DNA from: Bryobacter aggregatus MPL3
GTDB taxonomy: Bacteria > Acidobacteriota > Terriglobia > Bryobacterales > Bryobacteraceae
Length of the DNA stretch: 64,000 bases
Assembly: GCF_000702445.1 (NCBI RefSeq)
Contig: NZ_JNIF01000004.1
Location: forward strand, 558,001 to 622,000
Direction of reading: 5' to 3'
Shown: positions 17,727-24,746 of the stretch, one piece after another
Position numbering within the stretch: the stretch's first letter is position 1
Layout: every line of letters begins with the position of its first letter
Notes under the pieces: model-generated
The model's input: only the letters and a program-made list of their open reading frames with translations
What the model was told of the DNA's origin: nothing
Database searches by the model: none
Position numbers and translations under genes: made by a program

Positions 17727-18060
17727 CTGCCAGCCGTACGAGTTCCTGCATGCGGAGCGCTTCGGCGCGGGTGCAGTCCCGGCCCAGTGGAGTGATGCGG
17801 TAGTAGCGGCGGCGCTGGTCGTCGAGATGCGGATCTGGGCGTTCCTCAGATTCTTCGATGAGACCTTGCTCGAGGAGCCGATTGATGTGGCCGTAGAGGA
17901 GACTCGGGCCAGGGTTCAACTTCTTGTGCGTGCGGGCGAGGATTTCGCGTTTGAGTGCGTAGCCGTGACGCTCTCCCTCGAGTAGGGAGAGCAGCAAGTG
18001 GAAACTGAGCGGAGGCAGGGGAAGAAGGTCTTCGACTTTCGAGTCTTCCTGTTTCGGCAT
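17707..18060 (-). CDS. PadR-family transcriptional regulator
   Basis: Short (117 aa) winged-helix regulator. The PadR core is clear: FHLLLSLLEGERHGYALKREI (helices 1-2), GPSLLYGHINRLLEQGLIEE (recognition helix and wing) and RRRYYRITPLG (wing strand), followed by a short dimerisation helix. It lies directly upstream of, and overlaps, the ADOP permease; the padR-ADOP pair is a recurrent acidobacterial arrangement. A 19-base dyad touches its start codon (18061-18079), which suggests that it represses its own operon. The inducer cannot be deduced. Confidence 0.93.
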   Translation of the reverse strand: MPKQEDSKVEDLLPLPPLSFHLLLSLLEGERHGYALKREILARTHKKLNPGPSLLYGHINRLLEQGLIEESEERPDPHLDDQRRRYYRITPLGRDCTRAEALRMQELVRLAGAHVVL

Positions 18061-18079
18061 AGTAGTTCAGATTATGAAC
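18061..18079 (-). promoter_or_regulatory. Dyad at the padR start, candidate PadR operator
   Basis: TAGTTCAgattaTGAACTA has perfect 7-base arms and a 5-base centre. It begins directly upstream of the padR ATG (18058-18060), so a bound regulator would block either RNA polymerase or the start region. Autoregulation is inferred from position and symmetry; binding is untested. Confidence 0.6.
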
Positions 18080-18320
18080 TAGATGAGGACTCGCTTGCAA
18101 GAGCTTCCTAGAACTTTCCTGATTTGAGCAGGTCATAAATCTGTATTTTATTGAGTTTTATTTCTAATTCATGAAATGTATAATTACGTACGACTTGTCT
18201 TAAATCGATAAGGTTAAATAGTGTATTTATCTTAGATTGCGAGTAAGGTTCCTGATCTAAGAGGAAGGCTCTTGAATGGTTTTTTGTATCGGATCTGCGA
18301 CTTTGAAAGGTAGGGCGGCG
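18080..18320. other. AT-rich divergent intergenic region
   Basis: Noticeably AT-rich compared with the surroundings. It separates padR (minus) from the collagen-like gene (plus) and must contain both promoters. A TATAAT occurs at 18179-18184 on the plus strand without a well-placed -35 box. No gene is supported here. Confidence 0.5.
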
Positions 18321-19604
18321 ATGTCCGCAACTTTCCTTTTGTCTTTGGCGTTTCTGACGCCTGTTGCTTTTGGGCAACGCGGTTCCTCTCATGCGATTCC
18401 GCTGGAGAACTGGTCTGTGGAGAAGCAGAACCGGGATTTTTTGAATGCGGCGATTCCTGCTCCTCCCGATGGGGCTTCGCCCGCACTGGTCTTTATTGCA
18501 ATTCCGCCCTGCCGCGTGCTGGATACGCGTGCGGAAGGCGGGTCGGGAAAGACGGGTGACTTTGGGCCGCCTTCTCTCATCGCGAACGAATCACGAATCA
18601 TTGCAGTGGCGGCCACGAATTGCGGAGTGCCTGCGGCGGCCGCGTACTCGATGAACTTTGTGTCTGTGACACCGGTGGGCAAGACGGTGGGTTGGGTGGC
18701 GGCTTGGCAGGATAACCGGCCCTGGCCGGGAACGGTTGTGCTCAATGCTCCTCTTGGCGGAATCATTGGGAATGCGGCGATTGTCCCCGCGAGCCCCGAG
18801 GGGCGGATCCAGGTGTTGTCGACGGATCCGACCGATCTTGTCATCGATATGAATGGCTACTTTGTCCAGGCATCCATGATTGAAGTGGCTCAGGGCCCCG
18901 CGGGTCCAACCGGGCCAACCGGTCCCCAGGGCCCTGCAGGGCCACAGGGACCCCAAGGACCTGTTGGACCCGCTTCGACAATGCCTGGTCTTGTGGGACC
19001 TCCGGGGCCGGCAGGACCCGCAGGCGCGGTTGGGATTCCTGGGCCGACGGGGCCAGCAGGACCTTCCGGCGTGCAGGGGCCTCCTGGACCTCAGGGACCG
19101 ATTGGATACACGGGCCAGCCGGGACTGATGGGGTCGCCAGGGCCTGTGGGACCCACCGGTGCAACCGGGCAGGCGGGCGGCATTCGTTCATTCGCTGACT
19201 TTTATGCCTTGATGACGCCAGACAACGCTGCCCCGGTGCCGGTTGGCGGCGACGTGAGTTTTCCCCAGGATGGACCAACGTCTTTGACCAGCATTTCACG
19301 GGCGGGACTTTCCAGCTTCAAGCTGGCGTCAGCCGGAATTTACCAAGTGCAATTTCAGGTCAGCATCAGTGAACCGGGACAGTTGGTGCTCACGATCAAT
19401 GGCGAGGACCTTCCCTACACGGTGGTGGGACGGGCGAGCGGATCGAGTCAACTGGTTGGTGTGGCGCTGATCGAAACCAAGACGATCAACGCCATTCTGA
19501 CGGTGCGGAACCCGGTTTCCAACGCTAGTTCTCTGACCCTGGCGCCGATGGCGGGTGGTGTACGGAGCGTCTCTGCGCATCTGGTGATCACTCAGCTGCA
19601 ATAG
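18321..19604 (+). CDS. Secreted collagen-like protein with BclA-like C-terminal domain
   Basis: Secreted protein of 427 aa from the ATG at 18321, which follows AGGTAGGG and gives a clean signal peptide ([19 protein letters not shown]); an earlier frame start at 18276 gives a poorer one. Three parts follow. Residues about 55-188 carry the PCRVLDTR ... DMNGYF pattern seen in secreted bacterial proteins. About 30 Gly-X-Y collagen triplets span residues 192-287 with one four-residue break (STMP). The C-terminal head of about 140 aa resembles the BclA/C1q-like trimerisation fold. The collagen part should form a triple helix that projects the head from the cell surface. Ligand and role (adhesion or matrix) are unknown. 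Confidence 0.88.
   Translation: MSATFLLSLAFLTPVAFGQRGSSHAIPLENWSVEKQNRDFLNAAIPAPPDGASPALVFIAIPPCRVLDTRAEGGSGKTGDFGPPSLIANESRIIAVAATNCGVPAAAAYSMNFVSVTPVGKTVGWVAAWQDNRPWPGTVVLNAPLGGIIGNAAIVPASPEGRIQVLSTDPTDLVIDMNGYFVQASMIEVAQGPAGPTGPTGPQGPAGPQGPQGPVGPASTMPGLVGPPGPAGPAGAVGIPGPTGPAGPSGVQGPPGPQGPIGYTGQPGLMGSPGPVGPTGATGQAGGIRSFADFYALMTPDNAAPVPVGGDVSFPQDGPTSLTSISRAGLSSFKLASAGIYQVQFQVSISEPGQLVLTINGEDLPYTVVGRASGSSQLVGVALIETKTINAILTVRNPVSNASSLTLAPMAGGVRSVSAHLVITQLQ
18894..19181 (+). repeat. Collagen-type Gly-X-Y coding repeat
   Basis: About 30 triplet repeats, mainly Gly-Pro-X with Ala, Thr, Gln or Val in third position: nine triplets, a STMP interruption, then twenty-one more. Bacterial collagens lack hydroxyproline; stability here would come from proline-rich triplets. 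Codon use is varied, so the repeat is not a recent slippage product. Confidence 0.85.
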
Positions 19605-19622
19605 CCTCTTCGCAAAACGAAA

Positions 19623-19660
19623 CTGCGGTATATCCGTCTTTGGGGACCGATATACCGCAG
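19623..19660. terminator. Hairpin between convergent genes
   Basis: CTGCGGTATAT (19623-19633) pairs perfectly with ATATACCGCAG (19650-19660). It lies between the collagen-like gene and the convergent E2 gene. T-rich tracts on both sides allow it to act in either direction, though the U-tracts are weak. Confidence 0.65.
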
Positions 19661-19687
19661 CTTTGTTAGGAGGGAAGTAGGAGCTTG

Positions 19688-21013
19688 TTAGAGAACCTGT
19701 TCGCTGAAGTTCTCGAGGATCGACTTGATCTTCTGGCAGAACTGGTCGGCGAGCGCGCCGTCGATCAGACGATGGTCGAAGCTGAGCGCGAGGTGCGCCT
19801 GGCTGCGGATTGCGATCATGTCGTCGATCACCACCGGAACCTTCTCGATGGTGCCGATGCCGAGGATGGCAACGTTCGGCTGGTTGATGACAGGCGTCGC
19901 AAAGACACTGCCGAAGCTGCCGAAGTTGGTGAGCGCGAAGGTGCCGCCGGAGATTTCGTCGGGCTTCAACTGCTTGCCGCGGGCGCGGTTGGCCAGGTCG
20001 ACAATGGAGCGTTGCAGGCCGACGATGTTCAGTTCGTCTGCGTGCTTGATCACCGGAACGATCAGACCGAGGCCGCCGTCGAGAGCGACTGCGATGCCGA
20101 GGTTGGTCTCGTTGTGGAAGATGATGTTGTCGCCTTCGATCGATGCGTTCAACAGCGGGAAGGCACGCAAGGCCTCCACTGCGGCGCGGGCGATGAAGGG
20201 CAGGAAGGTGAGGCCGAAGCCGTAGCGGGCCTGGAACTCATCTTTATGCTTGGCGCGGAGCTTGGCGATCTTGGTCATGTCGACCTTGTGTACGGTGGTG
20301 ACATGTGCGGAGATGGCCTGGGACTTGATCATGTGCTCGGCAATCTTCTTGCGCATGATGCCCATCGGCTCGACGCGGGTCTTGGACGGAGTTGCTGCCG
20401 CAGGCGGCGGAACTGCGGCGCTGGGGGCAGACGGGGCGGCGGGAGCTGCCGGAGCCGCTGCACTGGCGAGAGTTTTGTTTGCCTGGTTCTGGATGTAGGA
20501 TTCGATGTCCTGCTTGGTGATGCGGCCACCTGCGCCAGAGCCGGGGACCTGGGCCAGATCAATGTTGTACTCGCGAGCCATCTTGCGGACCAGCGGTGAC
20601 AAGGGGCCGTTTACGGAGTCCGCTTCGATGGCGGGGGCTGGCGCCGGAGCGGCAGGCGGTGGGGGCGGCGGAGCCGGTGCAGGAGCAGGAGCCGGTGCAG
20701 GAGTGGGGGCGGGAGCAGGCGGAGCTGGGGGCGGGGGAGCCGGTGCTGCTGCCGCAGGAGCCGGAGCGGCTGCGCCGCCTGCCTCACCAATGCGGGCGAC
20801 CAGAGTATTGATGGCGACGGTTGCGCCTTCCTGCACCAGGACCTCCGTGAGAATGCCGGCGGCGGGCGAAGGAATCTCAGTGTCGACCTTGTCGGTGGAA
20901 ATTTCAAAGAGCGGCTCATCGCGCTCTACCTTATCGCCGGGCTTCTTCAGCCAGCGGGTGAGGGTTCCTTCAACGATCGACTCGCCCATCTGGGGCATTA
21001 CGACATCAGGCAT
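19688..21013 (-). CDS. Dihydrolipoamide acyltransferase (2-oxoacid dehydrogenase E2)
   Basis: E2 core subunit of a pyruvate, 2-oxoglutarate or branched-chain 2-oxoacid dehydrogenase complex (441 aa). The lipoyl domain at residues 1-77 carries the lipoylation lysine K42 in EISTDKVDTE. A very Ala/Pro-rich flexible linker (about 80-135) is followed by the E3/E1-binding domain (LVRKMAREYNID...GRITKQDIE), a second Ala/Pro linker, and the catalytic domain ending with HRLIDG (H414, D418). Which oxoacid is used cannot be fixed from the sequence, and no E1 gene is in view. Its first 16 bases overlap lipB, which encodes the enzyme that starts lipoylation of this very domain. Confidence 0.93.
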   Translation of the reverse strand: MPDVVMPQMGESIVEGTLTRWLKKPGDKVERDEPLFEISTDKVDTEIPSPAAGILTEVLVQEGATVAINTLVARIGEAGGAAAPAPAAAAPAPPPPAPPAPAPTPAPAPAPAPAPPPPPPAAPAPAPAIEADSVNGPLSPLVRKMAREYNIDLAQVPGSGAGGRITKQDIESYIQNQANKTLASAAAPAAPAAPSAPSAAVPPPAAATPSKTRVEPMGIMRKKIAEHMIKSQAISAHVTTVHKVDMTKIAKLRAKHKDEFQARYGFGLTFLPFIARAAVEALRAFPLLNASIEGDNIIFHNETNLGIAVALDGGLGLIVPVIKHADELNIVGLQRSIVDLANRARGKQLKPDEISGGTFALTNFGSFGSVFATPVINQPNVAILGIGTIEKVPVVIDDMIAIRSQAHLALSFDHRLIDGALADQFCQKIKSILENFSEQVL

Positions 21014-21699
21014 GGAAGCATCTCCTGTAAGTTTTCAATGGAATCGGTAAATTCGTGGTGGAAGATCTCCGCCAGATGGCGGGAAAGTACCCGCATCACT
21101 TCCTCACGCTGCACCGTGACGCCTAGCGCTTCCATCGAGGTGACGGGAAGCGTAAGTCCACAGGGAACGATGTACTGGAAGTAGCGGAGATCTGTGTTGA
21201 TGTTGAGGGCAAAGCCGTGGGAGGTGACCCAACGGCTGATGTGCACGCCGAGCGCGCAAATCTTGGCAGGCGCAAGGCCCGCTTGCTGGACGTAGACACC
21301 GGTTTCTTTGCCGGTGCGCGTATGTGCCTCGATGCCAAAGCCAGCGAGCGTGCGGATCACCGCCTGCTCGACGCCTTGCACATAGGCGCGGACATCTTTC
21401 TTCCAACGGGTGAGTTCAAAGATCGGATACCCGACGAGCTGTCCGGGGCCGTGATAGGTGACATCACCGCCTCGATTTGCTTCGTGGACCTCGATCCCCA
21501 GACGCGCCAGTTGGTCGCGGCCAGCGAGGATATTGCTCTCACTGGCATTACGGCCGAGGGTGATGACGTGCGGATGTTCGACGAAAAGAAGAGTATCCGG
21601 CACCAGACCGGCTTTTCTCTTTTCGACATAACTCTGCTGGATCGACCAGGCTTCCGCCCAAGGCAGAGGTCCCAGGTCGATGACGTCAAAATCAGGCAT
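20998..21699 (-). CDS. lipB: Octanoyltransferase LipB
   Basis: Transfers octanoyl groups from acyl carrier protein to lipoyl domains, the first step of endogenous lipoate synthesis. At 233 aa from the ATG at 21699 it has normal length; a longer frame from 21747 would only add residues from the upstream gene. Diagnostic motifs are RGGDVTYHGPGQLVGYPI, the catalytic lysine in PAKICALGVHI, SHGFALNIN and the catalytic cysteine in VPCGL. It overlaps lpd by 8 bases and E2 by 16, so all three proteins are probably made from one transcript. Enzyme and substrate are thus encoded side by side. Confidence 0.95.
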   Translation of the reverse strand: MPDFDVIDLGPLPWAEAWSIQQSYVEKRKAGLVPDTLLFVEHPHVITLGRNASESNILAGRDQLARLGIEVHEANRGGDVTYHGPGQLVGYPIFELTRWKKDVRAYVQGVEQAVIRTLAGFGIEAHTRTGKETGVYVQQAGLAPAKICALGVHISRWVTSHGFALNINTDLRYFQYIVPCGLTLPVTSMEALGVTVQREEVMRVLSRHLAEIFHHEFTDSIENLQEMLPCLMS

Positions 21700-23086
21700 T
21701 AATCGCCATTCCGTAGACGGCGTTGAATGCTTCGCCGACTGCTTCATAGAGAGTGGGATGGGCGTGGATCGTGTTCATCATCACCTCGACGGTGGATTCC
21801 GATTCCATGGCGGCAACGGCTTCGGCAATCAGTTCATAGCCGTGATGGCCAATGATGTGGACACCGAGAATCTCGCCATAGGTGTCGTCGGCAACCACTT
21901 TGACGAAGCCTTCATGATGCCCGCTGATGGAAGCCTTGGAATTTGCGGCAAAGGGGAACTTGCCGACTTTCACCTTATAGCCCTGGGCCTTAGCCTGGGA
22001 TTCGGTGAGGCCGACACTGCCGATGCCGGGGTCCGTGTAGGTAGCGCCCGGAATGCGGTTGCGGCGAATCGGCTGGACTTCGACGCCTGCAATGTGACCA
22101 ATGGCGATCATGCCCTCGGCGGTGGCGACGTGGGCCAGTTGCGGGGTGCCGGCGACAACGTCGCCAATGGCATAGACACCGGGTTCAGAAGTCTGCTGGA
22201 AACCGTTCACCTTCAGGAAGCCGCGATCGACTTCGACTTTGGTGTTTTCGAGGCCGATGCTCTCGGTGTTCGGCTTACGGCCGACGGCGACGAGCAAGCT
22301 CTCCACTTCTACCTGTTCCTGGCTCCCGTTAGCGAGGGTCGCGGTGAACTTGACGCTATTGGGGCCGTTGACGATGTTTTCGACCTTCGCGCTGGTCTCG
22401 ATGCGGATGCCCATCTTCTTGAAGCAGCGCTCGAGTTCTTTCGAGACTTCTTCATCTTCGACCGGAACGACGCGGGGCAGCATCTCGAAGATCGTTACTT
22501 CACTGCCGAAGCGGCGGAAGATGCTGGCAAACTCGACGCCCACCGCGCCTGCACCGATAATGGCGAGCGACTTGGGAACGCTGGGCAGGTCGAGGATTTC
22601 GACGTTGGTGAGGATGCGTGGGGACTGGGGCTGGACATTGGGAATCATCCGGGCCTCGGATCCAGTGGCGATCACAATATTCTTCGATTCGATGATCTGG
22701 GTCTGCCCGTTATGACTGACTTCGATCTTGCCCCCACCGAGCAGCTTTGCGTAGCCCGCAATGACGTCGACCTTGTTCTTCTTCATGAGGAACTCGACGC
22801 CTTTGGCGTGCTTGGAGACGATCTTGGCCTTGCGGTCGATCACGTTGGGGAAGTGCAGAACCGGAGATTGGCAGGAGATTCCTTCCTCCTCCGGGTGCAC
22901 AAAATAGTCCCAGACGCTGGCGCTGTGGAGCAGCGCTTTGGTGGGAATACATCCCACGTGGAGGCAAGTGCCACCCAGCTTCGGAGACTTTTCAATGATC
23001 GCGGTCTTGAGACCGTATTGGCCGGCTCGCACGGCGGCAGAGTAGCCGCCAGGGCCACTACCGATAATCACGACATCGTAGGACAT
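21692..23086 (-). CDS. lpdA: Dihydrolipoyl dehydrogenase (E3)
   Basis: Flavoprotein of 464 aa that reoxidises dihydrolipoamide on E2 with NAD+. The FAD motif IIGSGPGGYSAAVRAGQYG is at residues 7-25. The redox-active disulphide is C41/C46 in GGTCLHVGCIPTK, the NAD-binding motif is IIGAGAVGVEFAS, and the active-site His lies in HAHPTLYEA near the C-terminus. It is first in the operon with lipB and E2. The divergent POTRA gene lies about 245 bases upstream, so promoters for both directions should sit between 23087 and 23330. Confidence 0.96.
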   Translation of the reverse strand: MSYDVVIIGSGPGGYSAAVRAGQYGLKTAIIEKSPKLGGTCLHVGCIPTKALLHSASVWDYFVHPEEEGISCQSPVLHFPNVIDRKAKIVSKHAKGVEFLMKKNKVDVIAGYAKLLGGGKIEVSHNGQTQIIESKNIVIATGSEARMIPNVQPQSPRILTNVEILDLPSVPKSLAIIGAGAVGVEFASIFRRFGSEVTIFEMLPRVVPVEDEEVSKELERCFKKMGIRIETSAKVENIVNGPNSVKFTATLANGSQEQVEVESLLVAVGRKPNTESIGLENTKVEVDRGFLKVNGFQQTSEPGVYAIGDVVAGTPQLAHVATAEGMIAIGHIAGVEVQPIRRNRIPGATYTDPGIGSVGLTESQAKAQGYKVKVGKFPFAANSKASISGHHEGFVKVVADDTYGEILGVHIIGHHGYELIAEAVAAMESESTVEVMMNTIHAHPTLYEAVGEAFNAVYGMAINA

Positions 23087-23281
23087 GGGTCGTATCTAGT
23101 GTATCAATAGGCTCGTCAAAACTCAGGATTCAGTGGCACTGGAACGTGAATTGTGAGAGTGTATTCCAAGTGCGTTTTCTTCAGGAGGGGCGACGCACGG
23201 CAGGGCCCCCTTCGAGGGAAGAACGGCGTTTTTTGCAACGCGGTGGCTGTTCTTCATCTGAGGCGGGGCCCTGAGTCCTGT

Positions 23282-23297
23282 TGGAACGAGAATTGCA
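23282..23297 (+). promoter_or_regulatory. Possible sigma-54 (-24/-12) promoter
   Basis: TGGAACGAGAATTGCA keeps the obligatory GG and GC separated by exactly 10 bases and differs from the consensus TGGCACG-N4-TTGCA at one conserved position. A similar TGGAACGTGAATTG lies at 23140-23153. Transcription would begin near 23307, which supports translation from the ATG at 23331. No sigma-54 activator gene is adjacent, so this stays tentative. Confidence 0.35.
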
Positions 23298-23330
23298 ACC
23301 GCTCCGTCGATGACAATGAATAAGGTTGCA

Positions 23331-24644
23331 ATGAATTCGCGAATCAGTTTCGGTGTCGTATTTCTTTCTCTGGGCGCGGTCTTGTTCGCACAAGCGCCCG
23401 ACCAAGCGTTTCCCGTACGGGCCGTGGCCGTGCAGGGAAATCGGATCCTCCAGGCGGAGCAGGTGATTGCTGCCGCAGGTATTCTTCCCGGCTCCACTGT
23501 CAAGCCCGCACAAATGGATGCGGCGATGCAGAAACTCCTCACCTGTGGCTATTTCGACAAAGTCGCCTATGACTACAAGCCGCAGGACCAAGGTTATGCG
23601 TTGACTTGGGATATCACCGAGGTTTCCACCTTCTATCCCATCGGCTTTGAGGAGATCCCGGCCAAAATCGCGGACGTGAAAGCGATTCTGAAGAAATTCG
23701 ATCCGTTGTTTGGGGACAAGATTCCAGCGACGCAGGAAGTCCTCAGCCGTTATGAGGAAGAGCTGAATCGGGCGTTGAAGCTGACGGATCCCGTGGACCG
23801 GGTTCGCGGTCAATTGGCGACAGACGCACAGGGCAATCTGGTGGCAATGTTCCGCCCCAAGCGGGAGCTGCCGACAATCTCCAGTGTCGACTTTAGCGGC
23901 AATCGCCTCCTGAGCCTGGACGATCTACGTCCTCTCATGGCTTCCGCTGCGGTTGGACTGGTTTATCGGGAACCCGAGTTCCGTGACATTCTCGACATCA
24001 AGATCCGGCCGATGTACGAAGCGCGCGGGCATGTGAAGGTGACCTTTCCGGAGATCACGGCAACTCCCGCCAAGGAAAATGCTGGTTTGAATCTCAAGGT
24101 CAAGATTGTGGAGGGTGAGGAGTACAAGCTCGGAGAGATCCGTGTCGAGGGCGAAGCGGAACGGACGGACGATTGGCTGCGCGTGGGCGGTTTCCGCCAA
24201 GGGGTGACGGCCAACATGGGGGAAGTGGATGAAGGCCGGCGCAAGATGGAAGCTGCGATCAAACGGAACGGGTTCTTAGACGCCAAAGTGACCGGGAAGC
24301 GCACGATCAACGAAGAGCGAAAAGTGGTGGATATGGACTTCAAGATCGACGCTGGCGGCAAGTACCAATTTGATCGTCTTGAGATTAAAGGTCTCGATCT
24401 GATTTCTGAACCAGAAGTACGGAAGATGTGGGGTGTGAAAGCGGGGTCTCCATTCAACCCTGAATATCCAGATTTCTTTTTGAACAAATTACGAGAAGAC
24501 GGAGTCTTTGACAATCTGGGTGAGACCAAAAGTATTGCGGATGTGGATCGTGTGAATCATACAGTGGCCGTTACCCTTGTTTTTAAGGGCGCTCCTCCTG
24601 TAGATCCGAACAAAACTCAAAAACGCCCTGGTCCACGGCTGTAA
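23331..24644 (+). CDS. POTRA-domain outer-membrane assembly-like protein without barrel
   Basis: Secreted protein of 437 aa that resembles the periplasmic POTRA part of BamA/TamA-type proteins. Repeated units begin with FPVRAVAVQGNRILQ, PTISSVDFSGNRLLS, YKLGEIRVEGEAE and YQFDRLEIKGLDL; there appear to be four or five. No C-terminal beta-barrel follows. I chose the ATG at 23331 because AAGG lies five bases upstream and because it gives a good signal peptide (MNSRISFGVVFLSLGAVLFAQ); ATGs at 23310 and 23316 are also in frame. A barrel-less POTRA protein could act as a chaperone or scaffold in outer-membrane protein assembly, but that is inference. Confidence 0.8.
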   Translation: MNSRISFGVVFLSLGAVLFAQAPDQAFPVRAVAVQGNRILQAEQVIAAAGILPGSTVKPAQMDAAMQKLLTCGYFDKVAYDYKPQDQGYALTWDITEVSTFYPIGFEEIPAKIADVKAILKKFDPLFGDKIPATQEVLSRYEEELNRALKLTDPVDRVRGQLATDAQGNLVAMFRPKRELPTISSVDFSGNRLLSLDDLRPLMASAAVGLVYREPEFRDILDIKIRPMYEARGHVKVTFPEITATPAKENAGLNLKVKIVEGEEYKLGEIRVEGEAERTDDWLRVGGFRQGVTANMGEVDEGRRKMEAAIKRNGFLDAKVTGKRTINEERKVVDMDFKIDAGGKYQFDRLEIKGLDLISEPEVRKMWGVKAGSPFNPEYPDFFLNKLREDGVFDNLGETKSIADVDRVNHTVAVTLVFKGAPPVDPNKTQKRPGPRL

Positions 24645-24746
24645 TATCCTTAGATTTTTTCTGAGTAAGCGTTATTATGAATAGGTATTTCACCTCGAAT
24701 CCTAGTACTCACGCTACTCATAGTCCTCTTTGGGCTCGGATCGCTA

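Noticed and set aside
18894-19181. Repeat as a CRISPR or satellite array
   Set aside because: The periodicity is nine bases and fully explained by Gly-X-Y codons within one coding frame.
19685-20599. Long plus-strand frame opposite the E2 gene
   Set aside because: Acidic antisense shadow of a well-supported gene with clear domains; no family similarity.
21680-23110. 476-codon plus-strand frame opposite lpd
   Set aside because: It mirrors lpd codon by codon, a known artefact of high third-position GC content; lpd has all active-site motifs.
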